DNA of 64,000 nucleotides from Coriaria nepalensis. Taxonomy: Eukaryota > Streptophyta > Magnoliopsida > Cucurbitales > Coriariaceae. The position numbers and the translations under genes were made by a program. The notes beneath the pieces are model-generated. The model did no database searches and was not told the DNA's origin. It was given only the letters and a program-made list of their open reading frames with translations. Location: NCBI GenBank assembly GCA_027186245.1, contig CP114484.1, forward strand, positions 2,244,501 through 2,308,500. The letters run 5' to 3'. Shown piece after piece: positions 22,229-35,003 of the stretch. Every line of letters starts with the position of its first letter. Positions within the stretch are counted from its first letter, which is position 1.

Positions 22229-23910
22229 TGTGCGGAATGGTATGCATGCATATAATAGAATAAATACAGAAGAAATAATATTTAAAATTTAATTCATATC
22301 ATATCTTAACATTTACAATTTCTATTAAGACTGATCATATAATAATTATATCACATATAATTAATTTTATAGAAAACACAGTAAATCTCTTCAAATTTTA
22401 ATAAAGATTAAGGAAGATGAATATCATGTCTTCTTGATTACAAAACTCTTCTTATAAAGATGAGGAGGCGTCATGTGTTCGCCTTTTGACCGTTATTCAC
22501 ACAATTCGTTTTGTACGATTAAGTTTCTATTTAAAATCTCAACATATGAAATAATAAACTAAAAAAAAAATGAATAGAAAAATTCTTTTTTTTCTCTCTA
22601 AAATTTTGGGTCAAGAGGCTTATGAAGAAGCATTATTTCGACCAAAGCCTTAGGGTATATTTGTAAGTATAACTAGATTATAGTTTTCTATGTAATTAAA
22701 TAAAAGTTCATATATAATTAAATAAAAGTTCCTATGTAATTTATTAATTTTTAATTAAATATCACATTTAGTTGTACTAGCAGAGCTGCATGTTATTAAA
22801 TTAACAAATTTATAATTACTATTTTACTTTATATTTAAGCTATAAGTCAAATTATAATTTTACTCATAAAATGGTTTTGGTTCACTTTTTCTCTGCAGAA
22901 ACTTTAATTGAGTTACTATGAACCTTATGTATGATCGATTAGGTTCTACATCAAGCGGGCAAGATGATTTCATAAACACATTTATGATTTTATTTAATTA
23001 TAAATTAAATTCGTTTAATTTGAAACAACATTTTAAATTCAACAGTTTACTTAAGCATCTCATGATTGAATAATTTTAAACCTCTAAATCAAGATTGACT
23101 TCTAGCAAAGTGTCAAAACTACCTGGTGATGAAAAATATCATCTTCCCAAAAAACCTATTTGTGACCATCGTATACTTACAATAATAATTCTTTCATCTC
23201 GTTAATATCACAATTCGTCATAAGACATGATTTACCTGTCAAACCTCAAAAGACAAATCATATGAACCATCATATATTTATTGAACATCGATAATGGATT
23301 TACATAAACTTCTTTTAAACCATACTACTGTGCAAATATTCTTTGTTCAATAAAGTACTTGATTCATAGGATTTTATTCCAAATACGGAAGTGATGAATT
23401 CCCTCTTGACCACTCATAATCTTTCTCGTACAATACTTCATACTAAACGGTTTACACCCATAGTTAGAGCAAATAGGAATGATGTCAAAGTATGAAATCC
23501 GGTACTCAAGGAAACCATGGTGTCTCATATCAGATGATCATATATAAAATAGTTACTAGATAATTCTCATTAACAGTTATTATTAATTAAATTATCTAAG
23601 TGCCACGTTCAACACTTTTAGTCTCTACTAAAGTGTTCACGTAATCATCATAGTATTTCACTAACGCTACTAATTGTGAGATCGGTTCCCTAAAAATTAA
23701 GTGTTAAATTATATGATTGTCTATTTAGATTAATCAATGTCAATTTTCAAGATTCTATGACAATGAACCATTTGTATCTTAAGAGCTTTAACGACTCGAG
23801 TCTCTACTAACATGATCTCTATCATGGTCTCCAGAGTGCATAAATTAAAATACTGAATTTTATGATAAATTAAAATGCATAATATAGAACATATAATATT
23901 AATTCCAACA
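22229..23910 (-). mobile_element. Possible 3' LTR remnant of a minus-strand Copia element
   Basis: Left of the minus-strand RT/RNase H remains. On the minus strand TGTTGGAATTAATA begins at 23910, and a plausible CA end (CATTCCGCACA) lies at 22229. A polypurine-tract-like CAAGTGGGAGATTG is at 24054-24067, where Copia elements usually carry it. The right-hand LTR was not found, so the boundaries are a proposal. Confidence 0.35.
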
Positions 23911-24098
23911 AAATCAACAAATATGATAAATAATAACTAACTTTCATTACTAACAATAAATAATGTCATGCTAATACCTGTATAAATATAGTATCACATA
24001 AAGTATTTTCCCCATCAATTCAGAATCTGATTGGTTTGACGATTATACATTTTCAATCTCCCACTTGCACTAAAACTAATCATTTCTGAATATAATTC

Positions 24099-24950
24099 TC
24101 ATCTTGTCAAGATGACGATCGAACTTCTGTTAGGAAACACCTTAATGAATGGATCGAACTTCTCATCTAGGATAATATCTCCTCTTCTAATTATCTCTCC
24201 GATGAGGTAATAACATTGCAGTATGTGTTTGGATTTTTTATGAAACCTATGTTCCTTTGCTTGTGCTATTGCATCATTGTTATCACAATACACTACTATG
24301 AGATAAATAATGGTCGAAACTATACCAAGTTCAATTATGAACTTTTTCATCCAAACCGCATCCTTTAATGCTTTTGAAGCTGCAATATATTTGACTTCAG
24401 TAGTGGAATCCACGATCATTTTCTATTTGGAACTCTTCCAATTAGCCACTCCACCATTTAGTGTAAAAACTAATCTTGAAATTGATTTACTATCATCAAC
24501 ATCTGATTGAAAACTTGAGTCTGTGAAACTCTCAATTTTCAAGTTAGATCTGCCATAAACTATAAACATCTATTTAATCATTCTCAAGTACTTAACATCA
24601 ATCCAATGCTTTTGATTCAGATTTCCTTGAAACCTGCTCATCACACTTAGAGCATAAGCAACATTCGATCTCATACATAACATAGCATACATGTTGGATC
24701 ATATTGCCAAAGCATAAGGGATTCCACTCATCTCATCCCTCTTCGATTGTGTCTTGGGAGGCATATTTTTGGAAAGGTAGATTTTATGACTCATTGGCAG
24801 GAGTTCTCTCTTGAAATCTTCCATGTTAAGCCTCTTTAGCACTTTGTCTATGTATGTTGACTGAGCCAAGCCTAGTAACATTCTAGATCTATCTCTATAG
24901 ATTTTTATTCTTAGAAAATATGCCGCTTTATCTAAATCTTTCATAAATAA
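24099..24950 (-). pseudogene. Ty1/Copia polyprotein remnant: reverse transcriptase C-terminus and RNase H
   Basis: The minus strand encodes, in broken frames, the end of a Copia reverse transcriptase (24699-24944: MKDLDKAAYFLRIKIYRDR, QSTYIDKVLKRLNM) followed by RNase H (24420-24099: DSTTEVKYIAASKALKDAVW, YCDNNDAIAQAKEHRFHKKS). Stops and frame changes between 24420 and 24700 make it nonfunctional. No integrase, protease or upstream RT core survives in the window. Confidence 0.88.
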
Positions 24951-24959
24951 GTTGGTAGT

Positions 24960-25155
24960 TAGTTTAGATCCCTATTTTTTAATTCATACATATGCTCACC
25001 CTCCCTCATAGAATTTGCTTTCAAGAAAGGCCTATATTTAGGTCTTTGAGGGAATTGAGGATCCATCTTCTTTTCCTCTCTACATTCTTTGAAACCATGA
25101 CCTATAACACCACAATGAAAATACAAATCGGGCAGTCTCTCATATTAGAATCATG
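24960..25155 (-). pseudogene. Retroelement zinc-knuckle (CCHC) fragment
   Basis: A minus-strand frame reads ERLPDLYFHCGVIGHGFKEC. This is the plant retroelement-type CCHC knuckle (C-X2-C-X4-H-X4-C) with its first Cys replaced by Tyr. Such knuckles occur in ORF1/gag-like proteins of plant LINE-type elements. About 30 further residues continue, then the frame is lost. It is probably unrelated to the neighbouring Copia piece. Confidence 0.6.
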
Positions 25156-25634
25156 CAGTTTTTCATGGTAGGGATCCATTTCCTACATGAAAATAATAGT
25201 AAATATTAGAACTTATTAATATAAATTAGTAAATATAGAATAAAATGTGAAAATAAATGCAAGTATGTAACAACTTACAATTATTTAAATTCAATCGATG
25301 AAAATTTCACGGTTGAGAATGAGAATTTGAGAGTATATAATTTAAGACAAAAAATTAGCGAGTTAAGAGATTATGGAGATTGAAAAAAATTAAAAAGACT
25401 GAAAGAGATTATAGAAAATTAGAGAATAAAAATTGAGAAAAATATGAAAATTAGAGAGAAATAGAATAATATATAAATTAAAATATGAAAATTATGAATG
25501 AAAATATATGTATTTATAAAAAAAATGAGGGAAAAAAAAGAAAGAAGTAAATTCATGCAGTCACGCATGACCGTAGGAGTGGGCACAGATGCCTTTAATG
25601 TAGGGCACAACACTACCCGGCACCTGTGCTGTGC

Positions 25635-25742
25635 CTTTATTTTTATCGTGCCATATTGAACATGTTCATACTGGTCCGACCCCGTGCCATGCTCATATTT
25701 TTATCGTAGCATATCGAACATATTCATACCAATCCGACCTAT
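25635..25742 (+). repeat. About 52-bp imperfect tandem repeat
   Basis: A unit containing TTTTTATCGTGCCATATTGA, CATGTTCATACTGGTCCGAC and CCGTGCCATGCTCATA is followed by a copy with several substitutions (ATCGTAGCATATCGAACATA, TCATACCAATCCGACC). The CGTGCCATG/GGTCCGACC vocabulary recalls plant Helitron or MITE interiors, but no ends are seen. Confidence 0.65.
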
Positions 25743-26434
25743 TTTACCGCATCTAACATTACATACTTATAACCTCAAATAACAGATATTATAATTTTTT
25801 TTTACCCCGTACCAAACGAATAACCGCGGTAAAATAATATCCACCTAATATATATGAATTATCACTCGTCTATGGACTTCCAAATTTAGATCTCTAGGAA
25901 ATTACCTCTCTACCCACCTGAGGGTCAACCTCATTCTCCCACTACTTTCTCCCTCTCAAATAAACACGGCTTTGACTTAAAAAAAAAAACATTTTTTAAA
26001 ATTTATTTTTCCAGAATTCGAAATAAAAATTTCAGAGAGAATGGAAATAGATCGGAGCCATCTTGACGAAAAAGAAAAAAATAAATAACGATTTTCCCAA
26101 TCTTGGAAAGAAAACGTACTAAAAAACCAGAAATTAAAAGAAGCCCGGGTTTTCTCTCTCTTCGTGCTCTCTCTCTCTCTCTCCTCTCTCCTCTCTGAGG
26201 CGCTCTCTTTCAGATCCAGAAGGGAAGAAGAATTATTGGCGACTCAGAGAACCAGAGCTGGTTTCCTTCCGATTCGAAGTTCCTGATCGATTTGGATTAA
26301 AACCTCATTGGATAATCTCCAATGCGGTGATAGTAGAGGATTTTGATCAGAAGACCTCAGCGGGAATAGATCTGATTTTGATCGTGGATCTCGGTCTCGA
26401 TAGAAAGGAAAAAAAGTTATTGTCGGTGGATCTA

Positions 26435-26560
26435 ATGTTGTGTATCTTGCCGCCATGGTTGCTTGTAGGATTAGCGACGAGTTGTGGACGCTCTTCTAAC
26501 GAGGACGTGAAGGAGAGGCTGCATAAACGACGATGCAGCTTCACTTCTCTCCTAGCATGA
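26435..26560 (+). other. Overlapping upstream ORF in GAUT leader
   Basis: An ATG at 26435 opens a 41-residue frame (MLCILPPWLLVGLATSC...) ending at 26560, which overlaps the GAUT start codon (26533) in a different frame. A second upstream ATG at 26455 in a strong context (GCCATGG) opens a 14-residue ORF ending at 26499. Ribosomes using either would be diverted from the main start. This assumes the leader is unspliced here and that transcription starts upstream near the CT-rich tract at 26155-26195. Confidence 0.55.
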
Positions 26561-29500
26561 GAAGCATCACGATCTCGAGCAGCAATGGCTATGTTGACTT
26601 GATGAAGATCAAGGTCGGAGCTCGTCATATTTCTTATCGAACGCTTTTCCACACCATCCTCATCCTTGCTTTTCTCTTGCCCTTTGTGTTCATCCTTACG
26701 GCGCTTGTTACGCTTGAAGGTGTCAATAAGTGCTCCTCATTTGGTACTCTATTTTTTCCAATCTCATTTTACTATTTCTCGCTTCTGATTGTGTCTTTTT
26801 GATTTGATTCGTCATGTGATCGTGTATTTAAAAATTAGAACTATGCATTTGATCAACGATTTCACAATCTCTAAGAAATTGGCATATGGAACCAATTGTT
26901 GTCTGTTTCAAATTTTAATTTCCTTTTGAAGTTTTGCAGGTATTGCTGTTTCTGTGAGATCTGAGCTAAATGCTAATAAATTCCTTTAGTATGATAATGA
27001 TGTATTTCTGTCTATATTATCACTAGTGTGATCGAATTTCAATAATTTGGTTCATTTAATTTTATGTATTGATGTTTTGACTTTTGAGCTGAGATATTGT
27101 GAATCAATTAGGCTAGCCAGTTTGAGTTACTGGTTTACTCACAGATAGGATTATTTCCTATCAGGTTAAGTTACTGATCTTTTTGATCCAGCTTCTTTCA
27201 TTCTTTCCTTTTTTGCTTATATATGCAGGCTTACCTGCATAATCACACATATCCTAGTATACTATTTCAGCTCATTTTTAACCAGCGTTTACATTTGTAG
27301 AATTGTTCTCAAGTCAAATGTAATAGACTTCTCATAGTAAATCAAATTGGTTTCTTAACCTTGAATAACAGATTTCCTACTGCTATGTTGTCCATTTTCC
27401 TTTTTCTTTTTTTTGGTCTGAAAATGATGTTACCTCGTAGGTTTTATGCTGCCAATGTTCTTTAGCCAGTCTTGATCTTCTTTACAGATTATCAATATTT
27501 TATAGATAGAAAGGCTTCTTCTAGCCTTGTGTTACTCTGAGTGGCTTTTAATTTTATTTATTCAGTGTTTGGTAATGATACATCCTCTTATATCTTCTTT
27601 ATCTCTATCTTCAGATTGTTTAGGCAGGCGGTTGGGACCACGGCTTCTTGGTAGGGTTGATGATTCAGGGGTAAGGACTTCTTACCTAACTTAACCTTTT
27701 CTCCCTTTTTATATATTGCATGATTCAGTCAACATATTGCTTATGTTTTTAACTTGTGGCCATTGTACTATTGCCAACAGAGACTGGTTAGAGATTTTTA
27801 CAAGATCCTCAATCAAGTCAATGCTGAGGAAATCCCCGATGGTCTTAATCTGCCAGATTCTTTTAGTACACTAGTTTCTGAAATGAAGAATAACCAGTAT
27901 GATGCAAGGACCTTTGCTTTCATGTTAAAGGCAATGGTAAGTAAAACTAACATGTTAAAGGCAATGCTGCAAATATTAAAGTAATGCACTTGTTAAATTA
28001 TTCAATTCTCAGGAAAATGTGTAGCATAATCTGCCCCTGTTTGATGTAGACCATGTATTTTCTTGTTAAAATCTTATGATTTTAATGTAGAAATAATATC
28101 TTAGTATAGGGACAGGCAACTTCACTAGTTTTTACACTACCTCAACAAACCTGAGCCCTGGACGGATCCAGACAATGGAGTGTTCATGAGATTATCACTG
28201 TTAAGCTTGTTTGGATATGGAGCACAATACCTGCTAATCAAATCCCACCCTACTATGTGGAATACCTGCTTATATTATTCCCTTTTAATCTAGTCCCAGT
28301 TTAATCATCCCTTAAATATATTTATAGGCTTGTGATGGCTTAAGTTTATCAAGTTTCTACATTTTCTTTCCTTCTCTCTAATGGACAACTCACTGATTGA
28401 TGATTGACGTCTTGATTTGAATTCTGTAAATGAAACTATTTGTACAGTTTTAACTAATAACATTCTTTACCTCTTAGATGGAGAAATTTGAAAGGGAGAT
28501 TAGGGAGTCTAAATTTTCGGAGCTGATGAACAAGCATTTTGCTGCTAGCTCCATTCCCAAAGGCATTCACTGTCTGTCTCTGCGATTAACTGATGAATAC
28601 TCATCCAATGCTCAGGCACGAAAACAATTGCCTCCCCCGGAGTTACTTCCTCTGCTTACCGACAACTCTTACCACCACTTTATCTTGTCAACTGATAACA
28701 TTTTGGCCGCTTCAGTTGTTGTTAATTCTGCTGTGCAGTCATCTCTCCATGCTGAAAAGATAGTATTCCATGTAATCACGGACAAGAAGACCTATGCGGG
28801 GATGCACTCTTGGTTTTCATTAAACTCTGTCTCCCCTGCTATTGTTGAAGTGAAAGGAATTCATCAATTTGACTGGCTAACAAGAGAAAATATTCCCGTA
28901 CTTGAAGCGGTTGAGAACCAGTTTGGGATAAAAAATTACTATCATGGGAATCACCTTGCAGGTGCTAATCTCAGTGATACAACTCCACGAAGATTTGCTT
29001 CAAAACTGCAAGCTAGAAGTCCGAAGTATATATCCTTGCTCAACCACCTGCGCATTTACATACCAGAGGTAATAAAAAGTGGTGTGAGACAATTTTCTTC
29101 CTTTATTTGAAACCATAAATTTACAATCTTTGTTTCGAAAAAGAAAAAGAACAAAAAAATAAAAAAAAAACGAAAAGTTCCTCTCCCTATCAACCAACCT
29201 TTTTCTTTTATTCCTATCATTTTTATGAATCTAAGCATTATGCAGCTCTTCCCAAACCTCGACAAGGTGGTGTTTTTGGATGATGATGTTGTGATTCAGC
29301 GGGACTTGTCTCCACTTTGGGACATCGATCTTGAGGGGAAGGTTAATGGAGCTGTAGAAACTTGCAGAGGTGAAGATGAGTGGGTAATGTCCAAGCGCTT
29401 CAGAAACTATTTTAATTTTTCTCATCCACTCATTGCTAAACATCTTGATCCTGAGGAATGTGGATGGGCATATGGTATGAACATTTTTGATCTTCGTGTT

Positions 29501-30047
29501 TGGAGAGAGACAAACATAAGGGAAACATACCATTCATGGCTGAGAGAGGTAAACTAATCCAAGTATTAGATTTTTCGTACACATTAAACATATGCATGTT
29601 GGTGTCTTCTTTAGTGGTGTTAGTTGATTATTCAAAATCAGTTTATGAAAAAGATTTCATAAATGGAGGCACCCTTTTTTCTTTTGAGTTATTTATATAT
29701 GTATGTGATTAAATCTTTCTGTAGCGTAGGTCAATGTTAACTGTGATTATTTTCCGTATCAGAATTTGAGGTCTAACCTTACAATGTGGAAGCTTGGAAC
29801 CCTACCTCCTGCCTTGATTGCATTTAAAGGTCACATTCATCCAATTGATCCTTCATGGCATATGCTCGGTTTAGGTTATCAGAACAATACAAATGTTGAG
29901 AATGTGAAAAATGCTGCAGTTATTCACTACAATGGTCAATCAAAACCATGGCTAGAGATCGGTTTCGAGCACCTACGCCCATTTTGGACCAAGTTTGTCA
30001 ACTACTCCAATGATTTTGTAAGCAACTGCCACATCTTGGAGTCATAG
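26533..30047 (+). CDS. GAUT14: Polygalacturonate 4-alpha-galacturonosyltransferase-like, GAUT13/14 type
   Basis: Golgi type II membrane glycosyltransferase (GT8) of the GAUT family, which builds pectic homogalacturonan from UDP-galacturonate. Exons 26533-26743, 27615-27670, 27781-27936, 28478-29068, 29246-29548 and 29763-30047 give 533 residues, the family length for GAUT13/14. A signal anchor lies near residues 40-62 (TILILAFLLPFVFILTALV). The metal/nucleotide site is the DDD in VVFLDDDVVIQRDLSPLW. The C-terminal HYNGQSKPWLEIG motif is intact. The N-terminus MQLHFSPSMRSITISSSN matches GAUT13/14 rather than other GAUTs; which of the two it is cannot be settled here. The donor substrate derives from the product of the upstream UGD gene. 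Confidence 0.95.
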
Positions 30048-32330
30048 TTAGTGAACCAGAGGGGGCTATTTAGAAAGCATAGAGAGAGATATGGGACTAC
30101 ACTGGTGTCTCTCCTTCAAAATTATATTTTTTTGGACAAGATGACAAGCAGAAATTCTGCCTGAAGGAGGACGGGATTATATCACATGCATTATCCGATT
30201 CATTCTTTCGATCTGTTAACATGGTAATTCTGTCCTTTATCCATTTCACCTTGCCATAACTTCAAAGAAAAGAAGTAGAAGGGATAAGATACGAGCTGGG
30301 AAGAGAAAGACAGATCTTTTGTTAGGGCTTTTCCCCATTTGGCCACGGACAAATTTCCCTCTTTTTTTTTTTTTTAATTATTTTCTTTGGAATATTTGTT
30401 AGCACCCATTTTTTTGGCTGCCTTCATATGATACCATAATGGTGATTTTTAGTAGTCATAGGCTCATAGACATTGGTATTGGAATTGGGAATTTGTTTTT
30501 AGGTTATATGGTATCATTTGTTTTGTACTAGCTGCCCAGAGACATTTGAAATGTGCACATAATTCTTTTCCGGTAAAATCTTTCTTTTTCATGCTCAGTT
30601 TACTTTTAGGAGTTAGGACTACATCAAAATTGATCTTGTGCCACGGTAAATCAGACATATTGTTACATTTAACATGTTAATAAGAGCTAAGCTTTAATAT
30701 TACATTAAGCTAATCAAAATTGGTAGGTAAAATTCCAATTCTGTACCACATTGAATGACCTCTTTGTATCTATTCTTGTTCATTAATTTATTTAACTCAA
30801 TGATTGATCACAAACACCAAGTTGGTATCACTTAATTAATTTTAACCAACAAGTTGGTATCTGATAGGTTGCATACTACCAGCACTTTGATGATTCTTAT
30901 TTCTTCCTAAAAATTAATTAGGAAAATATTCTCGCAACTACCCAATCTAGTATGAAGATCGATGATATTAAAAGTATTAATATACGGTTCTTTAAAATTA
31001 TATATATGACCTATATTTTAAAATCTAACTTAAAAACGCTTTAGATCTTTTATAATTTAGGGCATTTTCTTCTAGAGTTATCATAAGCAAACAAATTTTG
31101 GCATTAAAAAAAAAAAAATTCATAAGCAAACAAGTATGAATCATTTAGGTTTTCTTTTTTTTCGTTTTAAAATTCAATAGCAATTCACAACAGCTAAGAA
31201 AATAGTAGAAACGGAGAAGTCCTTGTAACAGTGACACAACCGTGACTTTTGAAGTCGATGAATCCTAATAATGAGTCACTAATCCTGATTAACAACTAAA
31301 TATTTTTTAACTAGAATAAATTTACCATCCAATTGATTAACAAATAACAAAGTTTGCTTAAAAAAAAAAAAGAGTATTATTAAGAACCTGATTCCTCATT
31401 GCATAAAGTTATAAAAAGGAATCATTGAATCCACAAATAAGGAGAAAAAAAAAAAAAAGAAACAGGGGACTAGCTTCTAAGGAAAATAATATGTGGCATT
31501 AAAAAGTTTTTACAAAAGTTATTATATGGATATATCGTATGAGTATGTGGTAAATTAAATACATTAATTTTATATATTATATCACTCGTAGAGATAGAGC
31601 AAGAAAAAAAGTGAAGGGAAATCAAAATATATTAAATAAAAATTAAATTGGATAAAAATAAATTTATATTTAAAATTTAAAGGGATTTATATATAAAATT
31701 TTAATAGTTCTAAGTCAAAATACTAATTTTCTGAAAGTCAAAATTTATTTTCGTAAAATATATACTTTATTTTGTTAATAAAACATATTACATTAAGCCC
31801 ATGATTAATTCAAGCACTAGACATATTTTAAATAATTTATTAGAAGTAATTTAGGTTATCATATATTATATTATATAATATATAATAAAAATTAAATTTA
31901 AACACAAAATTAGATTTGTGAATTTTTAATTTCCTAAAATATGTTATGTGGTAAATTTTATAATTAAACTTGCTATAATATATTTATTCTATAATTTATA
32001 ATAAAAAATTAAAAAATATTAATATTTTATATATAAAATTAATATAAAATAAAATAAAATAAAATACTATTCATCTTATAAAAAAAAAACTCCCACTTTA
32101 TAACATATCACATATAAAATTTAACAACTAATTTTATTAAAATAAATATCACCATTTTATAATAAATTTAATTAAATATAAATTAATAATTTTTTAAATA
32201 AAATATCCCAAAACCTATATTTTATCTTTAAAAAAAAAACCTTACAATATAAAATCATAATTTAAACGCATTAAAATCGTACATTAAAGTCCAAAAATAT
32301 GATATTAAATTTACACAGATATGAAAAATC
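30048..32330. other. Intergenic region, GAUT to MUB
   Basis: GAUT 3' UTR to about 30400, then about 1.9 kb of very AT-rich sequence with A-runs and TATATA tracts (31800-32080 is almost pure A/T). No gene, RNA or recognisable repeat family. Confidence 0.6.
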
Positions 32331-32589
32331 TGGCTGCATTGCTATTTGCCATTTAGGACATTGAAGTTAACGAAAAAGGAGCCGTATCTAGAAAGAAAGG
32401 GATAAAAATTTAATTGATGAAAAAAAGAAATAGAGAGATGGAAAAAATCTGTCCATTTCCATAGCATTAGGAGATTTGAAGGAGAAGGAAAGAATGGAGT
32501 CGTTGACCACAGCTTTAGAAGACTTTGAAAACTCCGAAACAGCATCGTCTCTCAGGTTTTTTATTTGATCGCTTGCTTATTCACTTTTC

Positions 32590-32590
<1 letters not shown>

Positions 32591-32638
<48 letters not shown>
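32591..32638 (+). repeat. (TTA)n microsatellite upstream of MUB
   Basis: About 15 TTA/ATT trinucleotides in tandem, in the leader or leader-intron region of the MUB gene. Confidence 0.9.
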
Positions 32639-32639
<1 letters not shown>

Positions 32640-33297
32640 TTCCTTTTTATTCCCCCCAAAAAAATACCCTATAGATTTCTTCATCAGCTCAGATTTATGA
32701 ATAGAGAGTGGCAGAAAAAGATAGAGCAGAAAAGGAGAATAACCCATATTAGTTTCGGACCAGGTAAGATACAACCCACTAAGAAGTTTTCCAATTTACA
32801 AGTGAATTTCTTTTATCTTTTTTATTTTATTTTTATTTGTATTTTAATTTTTTCGTTGATCTGGGGTTCACCCAGTTGAGTATTTCACCTAATTTTGTCA
32901 TTTTAAGAACACCCATTTGAAGATTTTTATGGAGTTTTTTTTTTCTTTTTTTTTAATATAGAGATTTATCTCTTTTTGTCACTGAGTTTTGCTTTTATTT
33001 TGTACTTCTTTCTATCAGTTTATCTTCTCTTAATGAATGTATTTGATGCTAAAATATATTTCTGGATTTCCCAATTCAGTTTATAATTTCTGAACTTTTT
33101 TTTTTCCAAGTTTTCCAGTTCTAGATTGCTGCTACTTTTTGTGACATATATCTGACACTTTCAACTTTGTTTTTATTTTTGCAGAGAGAATTTTGATGAA
33201 GTCCTTATTCTTTTTGCACCTAATTAATTGTTTTAGTGGTTGATTTGTTGAAAGATATACCCAATTGATTTGGAGTTGATTGAGGATTCCATTAAAG

Positions 33298-34131
33298 ATG
33301 TCTGCAACTCAAGATCAGTTAGAGATCAAGTTTAGATTAACAGATGGATCTGATATTGGCCCGAAATTGTTTCCTGCTGCTACAAGTGTTGCTTCCTTAA
33401 AGCAAAACATCCTTGCTCAATGGCCAAAAGGTTGGGACAATTTTTTTGTTTCTTTGTTTGTGTAACATCTCTCTCTTTTTCTTGAGTCTTATGTTCTTTG
33501 CCTAATCATAAATTTCATTGATGCTAAATGCTGTTGTTAATCTTGTTCTGGTTCGTAACTATGATGAATTTGGGTTACGTCAAATCTTTATTGAAAGAGA
33601 GAAAATTTGATGTTTGATATGAGAATTGAATTTGAAGTTAGTGTGTTATATACCACTATTCTTCTTCTTTTTGTCTTGGTTCTTGATATCAAGCAAAGAT
33701 ACAATATTGAAGCTTTTGTTTACGGTTAACTGTAACCACTCTGTTTTTACTATTACTAAGTATAGATCTAACATCACATTGTTTCTTGTTTGACTAGAAA
33801 AGGAGAACGGTCCAAGGACTGTGAAAGATGTAAAGTTAATAAGCGCTGGGAAAATACTAGAAAACAACAGAACAGTGGGTGAGAGCCAAAGCCCGTTATG
33901 TGACATCCTGGGTGGAGTTACTACCATGCACGTTATTGTTCAACCCCCACCCCCGGACAAAGGTACTTTTACAACTTCTGACACATTTTGCAAAAACATA
34001 AACATTATGATGAAACCTTTTTTCCGATCACAATGTTTGATAAACATTTGTCATACTTTACTCTTACTGAAACAGACAAGAAAGCAAGCAAACATGCAAC
34101 GCATGGGAAGTGTGTCTGTGTTATATTATAG
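33298..34131 (+). CDS. MUB: Membrane-anchored ubiquitin-fold protein (MUB)
   Basis: Small ubiquitin-like protein fixed to the plasma membrane by a lipid; known MUBs bind group VI E2 enzymes. Three exons, 33298-33430, 33798-33962 and 34076-34131, give 117 residues, the family size. The beta-grasp core runs from about residue 7 (LEIKFRLTDGSDIGPKLF) to VTTMHVIVQPPPPDK. The tail KCVCVIL ends in CVIL, a CaaX box with Leu at the last position, which predicts geranylgeranylation. The extra Cys two residues upstream could be acylated. The preceding intron is short and the last coding exon carries only the tail, as usual in MUBs. Confidence 0.93.
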
Positions 34132-34706
34132 ATTGCAGTTAATACAGTAGCAGGATGATATTGTTCGTAGGTGAGTCCCGATATATTCTGTCTAAAAACC
34201 AATATCATCTTGTGTAAAATTTCTCCCCAGATTGAGTTTTTCTCTTTTTTGGTATTAATTACAGGAAAAGATTGTGAATCTCATCAAGATACAATGAAGG
34301 TGGTGGATTTGGGTAGCTAAATATGGATAGAAAAACTCAGAAATCATGACATATATTTCATCAGTGGTGCTTACAGATTTTTCTCTTTGATTCCATTCTA
34401 TTTTTAATCTGATTGCTGTTGGATTAGTTCAGCTACTTCTATATACATGGTTGGAAATCATATTCCAGATCTTTGAAGCTGGAAACTGGAAAGTGTTTCT
34501 GTTATTTAGCTTTGCTTTCATAAATTTGAATTTTTGTTCAGTTTTCTGAATTATTTCTCAAAGTTTGCGTTCTATGTACTCTTGGGATCAAAATGAAACA
34601 TTTTGAAAATTTTTCAGACTAAATTGAATTATTTAAAATTTTAGGGTTGAAAATAAATAAACAAATTGTAAACATGAATGCATCATATCCAAAGAAGAGG
34701 AGTGGC

Positions 34707-34712
34707 CACGTG
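34707..34712. promoter_or_regulatory. G-box upstream of CLPB3
   Basis: CACGTG inside GGCCACGTGT, 297 bp before the CLPB3 ATG. G-boxes bind bZIP and bHLH factors (ABA, light). I found no convincing heat-shock element in the same interval by eye. Confidence 0.5.
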
Positions 34713-35003
34713 TACGAATATAAAGACCGCACAGAAACCGGGCTCAACCCGAAACGTATCCAACAATTTCGCGATCTCTCACGAACACCTGAGAAAACTC
34801 GACTCTTTCTTTTAAAATAGTTCATAATCAGATAGAATCATAGAAATACTCGAATTCCAATTCTGTTCCTCAATTCCCTCGCAATCGATTATTATTAATT
34901 TTTCTTCTTTTTCAATCAGTAAATAATTCCTTCACAAATCAGAACTCTTCTTCTGAAGCTCTAACTAGACTGATAGAGAGGAGAAGGAAGCGGCACTCCG
35001 GCA

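Larger units (their letters stand above)
20479..26150. other. Repeat-rich intergenic region, PPR to GAUT
   Basis: About 5.6 kb without an intact gene. It holds a GATC-rich repeat at 21020-21160, a 35-bp tandem duplication at 21418-21488, a C/A-rich block at 21720-22080, Copia RT/RNase H remains on the minus strand with a putative LTR to their left, a zinc-knuckle fragment, and a tandem repeat at 25635-25742. All reading frames are broken. Confidence 0.7.

Noticed and set aside
32565..32879. 104-codon frame with a poly-Tyr run
   Set aside because: The run is the (TTA)n microsatellite read in the TAT frame; it lies in the MUB leader region.
34600..35003. Heat-shock elements before CLPB3
   Set aside because: GAA and TTC triplets occur but no three-unit nGAAn array with correct spacing could be confirmed by eye.
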